A stretch of 64,000 nucleotides of DNA, from positions 613,563 to 677,562 of the forward strand of contig NZ_ML771899.1 of the NCBI RefSeq assembly GCF_009733535.1. The letters are read 5' to 3'. Below are positions 15,833 through 24,837 of this stretch, piece after piece. Origin of the DNA: Sphingobacterium endophyticum. GTDB taxonomy: Bacteria > Bacteroidota > Bacteroidia > Sphingobacteriales > Sphingobacteriaceae. The translations under genes were made by a program, and so were the position numbers. The notes beneath the pieces were generated by a model, which was not told the DNA's origin, did not search any database, and saw only the letters and a list, made by a program, of their open reading frames with translations. The number at the start of each line of letters is the position of its first letter. The stretch's first letter is position 1.

Positions 15833-17626
15833 ATGAGCGAAGAAGTAAAAAATAAGGCAATTAAAGGTGGGGAGTTTGTCATTCGTGAAACCCCATATAC
15901 AGATATTTTTATTCCTGAGGAATTCGATGAAGAGGCGAAAATGATTCGCCAAACCTGTATTGATTTCCTAGATACTGAAGTTCTAAATAAACTTGATCGT
16001 ATCGATGCCCAGGAAGAAGGTCTGATGCAAAGTTTAATGGATAAATCTGGCGAATTGGGCATGTTGGGAGTCTCAATTCCTGAAGAATATGGTGGATTTG
16101 GAAAGAATTTTAACACCTCTATGCTTGTTGCTGACGCGGTAGGTGGAGGATTCTCCTTTGCCGTAGCGCTTTCTGCCCATACCGGTATTGGAACTTTACC
16201 GATCCTTTACTATGGAAACGAGGAACAAAAAGCAAAATATGTCCCAAAGCTTGGTACTGGCGAGTGGAAAGCAGCTTATTGTTTAACTGAGCCAAATTCA
16301 GGGTCTGACGCAAATTCAGGTAGAACTTCTGCAAAGTTAAATGCCGAAGGAACACACTACCTTATCAATGGTCAGAAAATGTGGATTACAAACGGCGGAT
16401 TTGCTGATGTATTTATTGTATTTGCAAAAATCGATGACGATAAAAATCTTACAGCATTTATCGTTGAAAAAGATTTCGGTGGTATTACCATGAACCCTGA
16501 AGAGCATAAATTAGGAATTAAGGGCTCATCTACCCGTCAAATATTCTTCAATGACTGTCCTGTTCCTGTAGAGAACATGCTCTCTGAAAGAGAAAATGGA
16601 TTTAAAATTGCAGTAAATATCTTAAATATTGGCCGAATTAAATTAGGGGCGGCAACCATTGGTTCTGCTCGGTCTGTCATTAATACAGCTATAAAATACG
16701 CCAATGAACGCGTTCAATTTAATTTGCCGATCTCTAAATTCGGTGCAATTCGTTATAAACTTGCTGAAATGGCAACCCGTTTATTTGCTAACGAATCTGC
16801 AGCATACCGTGCCGGTCAAAATATCGATGACGCATATGAAGCGCTAATTGCTGCTGGAATGGATCAAGCAAAAGCAAAATTGAAATCAGTTGAACAATTT
16901 GCTATCGAGTGTGCTATTATCAAAGTGTGGTGCTCGGAAATGCTAGATTATGTGGTAGATGAAGGTGTTCAGATCTATGGTGGAATGGGTTATTCTGCCG
17001 AAGCTCCAATGGAAAGAGCATATCGCGATGCTCGTATTAATAGAATCTTTGAAGGTACGAATGAAGTTAACCGCTTACTGGTTGTTGACATGTTACTGAA
17101 AAGGGCGATGAAAGGTGAAATTGATTTAATGGGGCCAGCACAAGCTGTAGCCAGCGAATTAATGTCAATTCCAGATTTCGGAACTGAGGACGATACGCCT
17201 TTTGCTGCTGAAAAGAAAATTGTTGCAAATTTGAAGAAAGCTGGTTTAATGATCGCAGGAAGTGCTGTGCAGAAACTAATGATGTCCTTGTCAAAAGAAC
17301 AAGAAATCTTGATGAATATCGCGGATATTATTGGTTATGTATATGTTGCTGAATCTGTACTGTTAAGAGCAGAAAAATTGCAGGTCACACAGCCAGGGGA
17401 ACAAGCTGATTATGCAGCCGATATGGCTAAAATATACCTTTACACTGCCGTGGATAAAGTAAATGCAGCAGGTAAAGAAGCATTAAATTCTTTCGCTGAA
17501 GGTGATGAGTTCAATATGATGATGGTCGGTCTACGTCGCTTTACAAAAGCCCAACCTTTCAATGTCAAAGAAGCTCGTCAAAGAATCGCGAAGAAATTGA
17601 TCGAAGAAAATAAATACTGTTTCTAA
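15833..17626 (+). CDS. acyl-CoA dehydrogenase with C-terminal extension
   Basis: 597 residues from ATG 15833; a GTG at 15797 would add 12 unrelated residues. The acyl-CoA dehydrogenase core covers about 40-430: YCLTEPNSGSDANSG and KMWITNGGFADVF (FAD/substrate site), VQIYGGMGYSAE, and IFEGTNEVNRLLV with the catalytic-type Glu. A further helical domain of about 160 residues follows, as in the long bacterial class related to VLCAD. It makes the first double bond in acyl-CoA and passes electrons to ETF. It is the last gene of the MarR-led operon, closed by a strong terminator. Confidence 0.95.
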   Translation: MSEEVKNKAIKGGEFVIRETPYTDIFIPEEFDEEAKMIRQTCIDFLDTEVLNKLDRIDAQEEGLMQSLMDKSGELGMLGVSIPEEYGGFGKNFNTSMLVADAVGGGFSFAVALSAHTGIGTLPILYYGNEEQKAKYVPKLGTGEWKAAYCLTEPNSGSDANSGRTSAKLNAEGTHYLINGQKMWITNGGFADVFIVFAKIDDDKNLTAFIVEKDFGGITMNPEEHKLGIKGSSTRQIFFNDCPVPVENMLSERENGFKIAVNILNIGRIKLGAATIGSARSVINTAIKYANERVQFNLPISKFGAIRYKLAEMATRLFANESAAYRAGQNIDDAYEALIAAGMDQAKAKLKSVEQFAIECAIIKVWCSEMLDYVVDEGVQIYGGMGYSAEAPMERAYRDARINRIFEGTNEVNRLLVVDMLLKRAMKGEIDLMGPAQAVASELMSIPDFGTEDDTPFAAEKKIVANLKKAGLMIAGSAVQKLMMSLSKEQEILMNIADIIGYVYVAESVLLRAEKLQVTQPGEQADYAADMAKIYLYTAVDKVNAAGKEALNSFAEGDEFNMMMVGLRRFTKAQPFNVKEARQRIAKKLIEENKYCF

Positions 17627-17648
17627 GTATTAAGGTTGATTATGAAAG

Positions 17649-17675
17649 AAAGCCCCGTTTACGGGGCTTTTTAAT
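17649..17675. terminator. terminator at end of the beta-oxidation operon
   Basis: AAAGCCCCGT and ACGGGGCTTT are perfect complements around a short loop, followed by TTAATTTT. It lies between two convergent genes and may serve both. Confidence 0.85.
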
Positions 17676-17677
17676 TT

Positions 17678-18844
17678 TCACTCCCTCGTATCTAGATCAA
17701 AACTGATAATAAAGGAATTATTAATATTATTTACTTCATTTTCAGCGTGCTTTCCAGGCTTACCAATCGTGGCAGCTGAAACTAATGAAATAGGATTGCC
17801 AGAAGTATCAAAAACAATAAATGGTCTCTCAAGATGTTCAAGCATTATTTTTTCTTTTCCTTTCAATCGAATTTCCCGTAATGAAATTAATGGTTGTTCA
17901 GCAGGTTCCCAATGCATTGCATCCTTAGATTTTATCAATGCCAAGGCCCCAAATTGTGGAACCAAAACCTTGCTATGGGAAAAGTACTTGACTGCAGCAT
18001 AAAATGTAGCTCTTGATGAATCATACCATAGGAATGGATCCTCACAGGCAAGATCAGCCTCTGTGAATACATCGCTGATGATTTGAAAACCTTTATCAGG
18101 ATGGTCGCTTTTTGCTAACCACATCGTCATATTGCCAACATTTGGTTTCCGTGATTTAAAAATCATATAATATTTTTTATCCGGACCCTGCGTTACCGAT
18201 GGATTATTGGCAACCTCATATGTTAGTTTATTATCTGGTTGCATCAATGGCTCTGTGGGCTCAAAATTTCCCTGGATTAGTTCTGAAAGGCTTTTCGCTT
18301 TGAGAACACCAATTTTCTGAGTACAATTGTATTTTAACCATTCCCCCCAATCATTGCTGATTTCCTGGTCTATCTTGAAATTAGGATCATAGGAATTGCT
18401 GATGTAGTACAGATAGTAATATTCCCCAAACTTTTTAATCTGTGGATTATGCATCGTGAACTGATCCCATCTTTTCTCATCCCCGTCTCCTTTAATAACT
18501 GTACTAACATATTTATAGGGACCGTTTAAATGATCTGAAACTGCATAGGCTATTTCAGAATATTTTAACCAACCCTGAAAACCATCAAAAATATGCTCCA
18601 TACTGTCTATCGAAACATTCCTTTTTCCATGTTTCCATCTTGAATAGAACATATGATATTTCCCATCTTCTCCTTGGATAACTGATGGACACCAATTATA
18701 ATAGTGCTCATCCATAAAAATATTTTCAGGATCAACTTCAGCAGGCATGATTTCAGAAATATTAAGGTCGGTTCCTTCTTGGCTATAACCCACATGAAAG
18801 CAAAACAATTGGAGGAATAGGATAATCTTTGATATTTTATTCAT
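17678..18844 (-). CDS. secreted glycoside-hydrolase-like protein (GH43-type five-bladed propeller)
   Basis: 388 residues. A signal peptide is present (cleavage near VGYSQ, about residue 22). Repeated propeller-type segments include WCPSVIQGEDGKYHMFYSRW, FTMHNPQIKKFGEYYYLYYIS, NNPSVTQGPDKKYYMIFKS and LACEDPFLWYDSS. The Asp/Glu placement resembles family 43/32 glycosidases. The exact family and sugar are not determined. It probably acts in the periplasm or outside the cell. It is a single gene convergent with the beta-oxidation operon. Confidence 0.65.
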   Translation of the reverse strand: MNKISKIILFLQLFCFHVGYSQEGTDLNISEIMPAEVDPENIFMDEHYYNWCPSVIQGEDGKYHMFYSRWKHGKRNVSIDSMEHIFDGFQGWLKYSEIAYAVSDHLNGPYKYVSTVIKGDGDEKRWDQFTMHNPQIKKFGEYYYLYYISNSYDPNFKIDQEISNDWGEWLKYNCTQKIGVLKAKSLSELIQGNFEPTEPLMQPDNKLTYEVANNPSVTQGPDKKYYMIFKSRKPNVGNMTMWLAKSDHPDKGFQIISDVFTEADLACEDPFLWYDSSRATFYAAVKYFSHSKVLVPQFGALALIKSKDAMHWEPAEQPLISLREIRLKGKEKIMLEHLERPFIVFDTSGNPISLVSAATIGKPGKHAENEVNNINNSFIISFDLDTRE

Positions 18845-19015
18845 TCTCAGTGGATATAATTTTAATTACTAATACTAATAAACAATTATTTTTCAATGTT
18901 TGTCAAGCTTAGATTGATGAATTATAAGTGGATATTGATGTATATTAGGCTAATATTACTTTGAATTTCACATTTAATGTCTCTTTATCTTAACTTTAAG
19001 TTTCTTAATTAAGAT

Positions 19016-20449
19016 TTGAAAAAATACGATGCCATTATTATCGGTTCAGGTCCAAATGGACTAGCTGCTGCAATCACAATTCAAAGGCAGGGGCTCAGCA
19101 CTTTATTGATCGAAGGAGCTGATACAATTGGTGGAGGAATGCGAACAAAAGAATTGACTCTGCCAGGCTTTAAACATGATGTTTGCTCAGCTATCCATCC
19201 TATGGCGTTAGGCTCTCCGTTTATGAGAAAACTGCCTCTCTCTGATTTTGGTCTTTCTTTCAAATCTGCAGAATACCAAGTATCACAGCCTCTTGATTCC
19301 GGAAATTCAGTCTTACTACATCAGGATCTTAATCAAATGAAATCCGAGCTAGGGATAGATTATCAAACCTATATCACTCTTTTAGAACCCCTCATAAAGA
19401 ATTGGGAGGCGCTCTCAAATGACCTTTTAAGCCCTCTAAAAGTCCCTCAAAATCCCATTTTAATGGCCAAATTTGGACTCAATGGATTAAGAAGTGCTCA
19501 TCATATTGCCAGTAGATTTAAAACCCAAGAAGCTAAAGCTTTATGGGCAGGGCTTGTTGCCCACGGCATTTTGCCTTTCTCTAAATTAACTACTGCTGCA
19601 ATTGGAATGATTTTATCCGCTCTTGGACACAAAGTCGGATGGAAAATCCCTGTTGGTGGATCCCAATCTATTGCAAATGCTATGTTACTTTACTATAAGT
19701 CGTTGGGAGGGGAGCACCAACTGAATTTTTGGCTAGAAAATGTAGAGGATCTTCCAGAACACAAAACCTTATTGCTCGATCTTACACCATTGCAAATATT
19801 AAAATTGAATGGCTTGAACATCAATGATAGCTATAAAAAACAATTGGAAAATTTTAGGTATGGGCTTGGAGTGTTTAAAATAGACTGGGCATTATCTGAT
19901 CCTACACCATTCAAAGATGGAAAAAGTCAGTTCGCATCAACGGTTCACTTAGGTAATACTTACGAGGAAATAGCGAGAAGTGAACTGGAAACCTATAATG
20001 GAAAACTTGTTGAAAAACCATTTGTTCTTTTTGCACAACAAAGTATTGTTGACCCAAGCCGAGCTCCGAAGGGAAACCATACTGGTTGGGCATATTGTCA
20101 TGTTCCACATGGATCTTCAATGGATAGGACCGAAGCTATTGAAAACCAAATTGAAAGATTTGCACCTGGTTTCAAGGATACAATTCTTGCTAAATCCACG
20201 ATGAACACAATGCAACTTCAAAATTATAATCCTAATTATGTTGGTGGAGACATTAATGGTGGGCAAATGGATATTTTACAGCTATTTACAAGACCAACAA
20301 AGTCTTTAACCCCTTATCGAACATCTAATCCCAAAGTATATATCGCATCATCATCCACTCCACCTGGAGGTGGGGTGCATGGAATGTGCGGATTTCATGC
20401 CGCTAGGATTGCTTTAAAAGATCATTTTAACATCAAAATTGAAAATTAA
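19016..20449 (+). CDS. NAD(P)/FAD-dependent oxidoreductase (phytoene-desaturase-like)
   Basis: 477 residues. Translation appears to start at TTG 19016: an in-frame TAA lies two codons upstream and the FAD motif IIIGSGPNGLAAAI begins at residue 7. GADTIGGGMRTKELTLPGF and the C-terminal ASSSTPPGGGVHGMCG are typical of the amine-oxidase/phytoene dehydrogenase superfamily. The substrate is unknown; carotenoid or lipid oxidation is possible. It is followed after 2 bp by an SDR gene and then a YeiH transporter, so the three probably form one operon. Confidence 0.88.
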   Translation: MKKYDAIIIGSGPNGLAAAITIQRQGLSTLLIEGADTIGGGMRTKELTLPGFKHDVCSAIHPMALGSPFMRKLPLSDFGLSFKSAEYQVSQPLDSGNSVLLHQDLNQMKSELGIDYQTYITLLEPLIKNWEALSNDLLSPLKVPQNPILMAKFGLNGLRSAHHIASRFKTQEAKALWAGLVAHGILPFSKLTTAAIGMILSALGHKVGWKIPVGGSQSIANAMLLYYKSLGGEHQLNFWLENVEDLPEHKTLLLDLTPLQILKLNGLNINDSYKKQLENFRYGLGVFKIDWALSDPTPFKDGKSQFASTVHLGNTYEEIARSELETYNGKLVEKPFVLFAQQSIVDPSRAPKGNHTGWAYCHVPHGSSMDRTEAIENQIERFAPGFKDTILAKSTMNTMQLQNYNPNYVGGDINGGQMDILQLFTRPTKSLTPYRTSNPKVYIASSSTPPGGGVHGMCGFHAARIALKDHFNIKIEN

Positions 20450-20451
20450 GT

Positions 20452-21372
20452 ATGGCAAAGATTGTATTAGCTGGAGGAACGGGAAATTTAGGTCGTCTTT
20501 TGATAAATCTCTTTCAGGAACAAGGCCACAAGATTATTGTTCTTTCTAGACAAAAAAATCATAGTGGTGATTCAACCGTTCAATATGTAAATTGGGATGC
20601 TGAAAATCTTGGCCCTTGGCAAAAGGAACTAGATAATGCAGATGTCCTCATCAATCTCTGCGGACTATCAATCAATAGAAGATTTACAAAAAAAAATAAG
20701 GAATTGCTGTGGAAATCAAGAATAATCCCAACTACATTATTGGGAGAAGCTATTTCGACCTTGGAAAATCCTGTAAAATTATGGATCAACTTCTCAGGCG
20801 TATCAATTTTTAATGCTGCAAAAAGCCTTCAGGATGAAAACGGAAAAGATTTTGCAAATGATTTCTTAGGTACGTTAGCGAAGGATTGGGAAAATGCTTT
20901 TAAAGAAGCTAAAACTAAAGATACTGAAAAAGTAATCCTAAGAATGAGCCCGATATTGAGTCAAAAGTCCGGAATGTTTGCTGAATTATACCCTTTGGCT
21001 AAAATGGGATTGGGTGGTAAAGTTGGTGACGGTAAGCAGATGGTTTCTTGGATTCATGAAAGTGATTTTATTAGGTTGATTGATTGGATTGTAAAATCTA
21101 GTCATAGAGAATTGATTTATCATGCATGTAGCCCCAATCCTGTAAGTAATGCCGAATTCATGCACGCATTAAGAAAGGAATGTAAAGTTTCTTTTGGACT
21201 TCCATTACCTTCAGTTATGGCAAAAATTGGCGCATTTATCAAAGGCGTTGACCCTGTACTGTTGTTAGAATCAGTTCCCGTAACAACAATTTTAACCATA
21301 AAAAATGGCTTTAAATTTAATTTTCCATATATTCAGCCCGCATTTAATACTTTTATTAAATCATCAACTTAA
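20452..21372 (+). CDS. TIGR01777 family epimerase (SDR39U1-like)
   Basis: 306 residues. The nucleotide-binding loop is IVLAGGTGNLGRLLI. The family segments DVLINLCGLSINRRF, WINFSGVSIFN and the C-terminal DUF1731 part GLPLPSVMAKIGAF are present. This atypical extended SDR family probably binds NADP(H). The usual catalytic Tyr-x-x-x-Lys is not obvious: the position after the Ser motif reads FNAAKSL. The reaction is unknown. It lies 2 bp after the oxidoreductase and 6 bp before the transporter. Confidence 0.88.
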   Translation: MAKIVLAGGTGNLGRLLINLFQEQGHKIIVLSRQKNHSGDSTVQYVNWDAENLGPWQKELDNADVLINLCGLSINRRFTKKNKELLWKSRIIPTTLLGEAISTLENPVKLWINFSGVSIFNAAKSLQDENGKDFANDFLGTLAKDWENAFKEAKTKDTEKVILRMSPILSQKSGMFAELYPLAKMGLGGKVGDGKQMVSWIHESDFIRLIDWIVKSSHRELIYHACSPNPVSNAEFMHALRKECKVSFGLPLPSVMAKIGAFIKGVDPVLLLESVPVTTILTIKNGFKFNFPYIQPAFNTFIKSST

Positions 21373-21378
21373 ACTTTT

Positions 21379-22632
21379 ATGTCAAGTAAATCATTTGAAC
21401 TTTCCGAAGATTGGGTAGTAGTTATTTTGGGGATCGGAATTATAGCTATTGCTTTATTAGGATTTATCGTTCCTGTTCCGGCATTTAGCTGGGCAAATTC
21501 AGAAGAATTATCTTCTAAAGTCCTTTCAGGGAAAAACCTAACAGCAATGGGCCTGCAGTTCGTGCTGGTTTATGTAACTGCAATTGTTGGAGCATTGTTG
21601 TTAAAGAAAAATTTGAAAGCCCTACTGATTGTTTTTCCTATCGTTTACATATTAACGCTCTTTGCCTTGATTTTAGCAGGTAATGCAGGAGTAAAATCAT
21701 TCAACTTGGAAGCCGTAATTTTCAGTTTGGCAATTGGCTTGATCATCAGTAATTTCTTCAAAATTCCTTCTTGGTTTAAAGAAGCTTTAAGTACTGAATT
21801 ATATGTAAAAATCGGATTGGTCTTATTAGGTACGACGGTAATTTTTGGAGATATCTTAAAAGCTGGTTCTTTAGGATTGGTACAAGCCTTGGTGGTCGTT
21901 GTTTCAGTCTGGTATTTTGCCTTTTGGATTTGTAAGAAATTGAAAATTGATAAGGAAATGTCTTTAATGCTTTCCAGTGCAGTTTCAATTTGTGGTGTCT
22001 CTGCCGCAATCGCAACCTCTGGTGCTATTCAAGGAGACAACAAGAAATTATCCTATGTGATTTCATTAGTGCTTATTACTGCCGTACCAATGATGATTTT
22101 CATGCCTTACCTGGCAGATATGATGAACCTTTCGCAAGAAGTTACAGGTGCTTGGCTCGGTGGATCTATTGATACAACTGGGGCAGTAGCAGCATCCGGA
22201 ACTTTGGTAGGAGAGGAAGCATTAAAAATCAGTACCATTGTGAAATTCTCTCAAAACGTCCTATTGGGTATTGCTGCCTTCTTTATCAGTATCTATTGGA
22301 CTTATTCTAAATCTGTAGATGATGAAACCAAAAAAGATAAACCAACCTTAAAATTAATATGGGAGAGGTTCCCAAAATTCGTTGTAGGATTTGTCTTTGT
22401 ATCATTAATGTTCTCGTTCGTTATTTCGCCTGAAACAAATGCTGGAATAAAAGATAGTTTAAAGAGTTTGCAAGGATTATGGTTTGCATTGGCATTTACT
22501 TCCATAGGGTTGGAAACAAATTTCAAGGATTTATTTAAACAGGACAATAAAAAACCTTTGTATGCCTTTTTAATCGCTCAGACCTTCAATATATTGGTAA
22601 CATTGGTATTGGCTATTGCTTTATTTGGCTAA
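21379..22632 (+). CDS. YeiH family putative sulfate exporter
   Basis: 417 residues with about ten to eleven membrane segments. Family marks are NLEAVIFSLAIGLIISNFF, IGLVLLGTTVIFGDI, SAVSICGVSAAIATSGAI and GAWLGGSIDTTGAVAASGTL. Members are predicted anion (sulfate or sulfonate-related) exporters in the inner membrane. It is the last gene of a three-gene unit and has a strong terminator. Specificity here is not shown. Confidence 0.9.
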   Translation: MSSKSFELSEDWVVVILGIGIIAIALLGFIVPVPAFSWANSEELSSKVLSGKNLTAMGLQFVLVYVTAIVGALLLKKNLKALLIVFPIVYILTLFALILAGNAGVKSFNLEAVIFSLAIGLIISNFFKIPSWFKEALSTELYVKIGLVLLGTTVIFGDILKAGSLGLVQALVVVVSVWYFAFWICKKLKIDKEMSLMLSSAVSICGVSAAIATSGAIQGDNKKLSYVISLVLITAVPMMIFMPYLADMMNLSQEVTGAWLGGSIDTTGAVAASGTLVGEEALKISTIVKFSQNVLLGIAAFFISIYWTYSKSVDDETKKDKPTLKLIWERFPKFVVGFVFVSLMFSFVISPETNAGIKDSLKSLQGLWFALAFTSIGLETNFKDLFKQDNKKPLYAFLIAQTFNILVTLVLAIALFG

Positions 22633-22657
22633 AAAATTCCAAAAATAAAATTATTTT

Positions 22658-22695
22658 AAAACCGTCTCAAATCAATATTTGGGACGGTTTTTTAT
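22658..22695 (+). terminator. terminator after YeiH gene
   Basis: AAACCGTCTCAAAT pairs with ATTTGGGACGGTTT (one G-U pair) around a short loop, followed by a T run. Confidence 0.88.
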
Positions 22696-22721
22696 TTAAA
22701 TTCTATGGATTAAATATGTCA

Positions 22722-22799
22722 CTCCTACGGAGTTGATTTGAATTGCACCCTATTCCAGACCCTTTGGGTCTGGCTATAGATATACCATCCCGATGGGAT
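22722..22799. repeat. three-hairpin intergenic repeat element
   Basis: Three small perfect hairpins occur in 78 bp: CTCC-TAC-GGAG (22722-22732), CCAGACCC-TTT-GGGTCTGG (22755-22773) and ATCCC-GAT-GGGAT (22787-22799). All have 3-nt loops. CTCCTACGGAG-type hairpins are known to recur between genes in Bacteroidota. The rest of the gene-free stretch 22633-23017 holds the YeiH terminator and no further clear feature. Confidence 0.6.
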
Positions 22800-23017
22800 T
22801 TTTATCCAGAGCTAACTCGTTTTCAAATCTGATTAGGATAACATTTTGAACAAATCCCATAGAGTTGGAATATACAATGAACTTCAATTCCCCCATCCAA
22901 CAGCATAGGCGTAACATATTTCCAAATCCAATCAGCATGATAAAGCCGATACGAATATTTCAAATAATTTATGCAAATTGAGATTGGAAATCATCATATA
23001 AGTGTAGAGAAAATCGC

Positions 23018-23554
23018 ATGGACGAAAAACAGCTATTGCAACATTTTAGGCAGACCGGCAATTTAGATAGCCTGGGGAAACTGTATGCTCCATATATGTC
23101 ATTATTATATGGTGTATGCTATAAATATCTTCAGGATACCGAGCAAAGCCAAGATGCGGTCATGCAAATTTTTGATGAGCTAATTGAAAAATTACGCGTG
23201 TATGAGGTAGATAATTTTAAAAGTTGGGTATATGTATATGCGCGTAATTTTTGCCTTATGCAACTCAGAAAAAACAAACAAGTTATTAAAGTAGATATCG
23301 AAGATAACCTGTTTGAATCTGAGAAAATGCTCGAAAACGAAGATGAAAAAAAATGGAACGAACAGGATTTCGAAAAGTTAGAAACTTGTATCGCTGGACT
23401 TAATATAGAACAGGAACGCTGCATCCGATTATTTTACTTGGAGCAGCATTGTTATAAAGATATCGCGGACCAAACTGGCTTCGATATAGCAAAAGTAAAA
23501 AGCTATATACAGAATGGTAGACGTAATCTTAAAATTTGTATGGAGAAAAAGTAA
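23018..23554 (+). CDS. ECF-type RNA polymerase sigma factor
   Basis: 178 residues. Region 2 covers about 20-85 (YKYLQDTEQSQDAVMQIFDE and FKSWVYVYARNFCLMQLRK). Region 4 covers about 120-175, with CYKDIADQTGFDIAKVKSYI as the helix-turn-helix and QNGRRNLK. The acidic linker KMLENEDEKKWNEQD separates them. The stop overlaps the next ATG by one base, so it is coupled to a membrane protein that could act as anti-sigma factor. Target genes are unknown. Confidence 0.93.
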   Translation: MDEKQLLQHFRQTGNLDSLGKLYAPYMSLLYGVCYKYLQDTEQSQDAVMQIFDELIEKLRVYEVDNFKSWVYVYARNFCLMQLRKNKQVIKVDIEDNLFESEKMLENEDEKKWNEQDFEKLETCIAGLNIEQERCIRLFYLEQHCYKDIADQTGFDIAKVKSYIQNGRRNLKICMEKK

Positions 23555-24189
23555 TGGAAAATAATTATCAATTAACAAGAATTCATAATTATATCATGGG
23601 TCTCATGAGTAAAGAAGAGATGTATGAGATAGAACGTGAAGCATTAAATGATCCCTTCTTGCAAGATGCTATTGATGGTTACAGACTTCAACGTGGAGTG
23701 GATTCGCATCAACTCAGTATTTTGCAACAAAGGCTAGCCAAGAAAATTGCTTCAAAAGCCGACGATAAAAAAAGAAGATTCTATAGTTGGCATCGCCTTA
23801 CCATCGGTATGGCCGCAGCAGTCTTGTTTTTGGTCGCATCATCTCTTATCCTATTTAAATATATGGTTAATCATACCCATGAAAAGAATACAGAAGTTAT
23901 TCTAATGGATGAAAATATGAAGGTCCAATCCACAATTATGGATAATGTTAATGCTGTTCCAAAAGAAGGATGGGAAAAATTCAATGAAGAATTGAATTCT
24001 GAATTAAGAGATGTGAAAGCTAGCGGTAGATTAACCATCACTTTTGAGGTAATCGATGGTATTGCTGAAAATTTGCAAATCAGTCCTGCCAAGGATCAGG
24101 AATTAGTAGAAGTATTAAGTAATTTTATGGACCAGAAAGTAAGATGGAAAGGGGAGAAGGGTGGAATTATTCTGGATATCCAAAAATAG
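23554..24189 (+). CDS. single-pass membrane protein, probable partner of the ECF sigma factor
   Basis: 211 residues from ATG 23554, which shares one base with the sigma stop. A cytoplasmic N-terminus of about 85 residues (ending DDKKRRFYSWHR) contains MGLMSKEEMYEIEREALNDP, a pattern common at the start of Bacteroidota anti-sigma-like proteins. One membrane segment follows (IGMAAAVLFLVASSLILF), then a periplasmic domain with a TonB-C-like feel (GRLTITFEVIDGIAENL). A zinc anti-sigma motif is absent. The function as sigma regulator is inferred from position and topology. Confidence 0.75.
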   Translation: MENNYQLTRIHNYIMGLMSKEEMYEIEREALNDPFLQDAIDGYRLQRGVDSHQLSILQQRLAKKIASKADDKKRRFYSWHRLTIGMAAAVLFLVASSLILFKYMVNHTHEKNTEVILMDENMKVQSTIMDNVNAVPKEGWEKFNEELNSELRDVKASGRLTITFEVIDGIAENLQISPAKDQELVEVLSNFMDQKVRWKGEKGGIILDIQK

Positions 24190-24200
24190 AATGTAAAAGT

Positions 24201-24234
24201 AAAGCGGTCAGGAATTTCCCTGACCGCTTTTATT
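24201..24234. terminator. bidirectional terminator between sigma operon and nitroreductase
   Basis: AAAGCGGTCAGG and CCTGACCGCTTT form a perfect 12-bp stem with a 6-nt loop, T-rich downstream. It lies between convergent genes. Confidence 0.85.
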
Positions 24235-24801
24235 TTATTCTTCCCAACGAATCTTTTCTTCAATTGGATTTCTAACAGGTTCTCTTGGTTCTGACTCATG
24301 ATGACCCATATAAAAAAATCCTATACAGCGCTGGTTCTCTTCCAAGTTTAAAAACTGTCCAATATGATTGATTAATCCTGGTGTCGCCCAATAACCACCG
24401 ATTCCAATGGAAGCCGCAGCTAACCACATATTTTCAACAGCACAAGCTGTAGCAGCCAGCTCTTCCCACTCCGGAAGTTCTCCACTGTAATTCACAATAA
24501 TAGCTACCGCAGCTTTTGATTGTGTAGCTTTCTTTGCCATATTTTGTTCCGTCGCCTCCGTATACTTTTCAGCAGGAGTTACTGACTTATATATTCTAGC
24601 TAGTTCATCACCTAATCGTACTAATCCTTCATTACGGAAAACTACAAATCTCCAAGGCTGAGTCCTTTTGTGGGTAGGGGCTGCATTTGCCGCTTCTAAA
24701 ATCGTTAGAAGTTCATCTCTGCTAACCTCTTGATCTGTATAGTTTGCTTGAAAAACTGCTCTTCTAAATTGTATATTTTTTAATACTTCGTTCTGATTCA
24801 T
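24235..24801 (-). CDS. nitroreductase family protein
   Basis: 188 residues, a typical length for the FMN-dependent nitroreductase fold. The N-terminal RRAVFQANYTDQEVSRDEL and NAAPTHKRTQPWRFVVF form the flavin-phosphate site. VENMWLAAASIGIGGYWATPG is the second conserved block. It likely uses NAD(P)H to reduce nitro or quinone compounds; the natural substrate is unknown. It lies 36 bp after pepT on the same strand, so cotranscription is possible. Confidence 0.92.
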   Translation of the reverse strand: MNQNEVLKNIQFRRAVFQANYTDQEVSRDELLTILEAANAAPTHKRTQPWRFVVFRNEGLVRLGDELARIYKSVTPAEKYTEATEQNMAKKATQSKAAVAIIVNYSGELPEWEELAATACAVENMWLAAASIGIGGYWATPGLINHIGQFLNLEENQRCIGFFYMGHHESEPREPVRNPIEEKIRWEE

Positions 24802-24837
24802 ATTTTATTTTTTTTGATTGATTGTAAGTTAAGGTAA

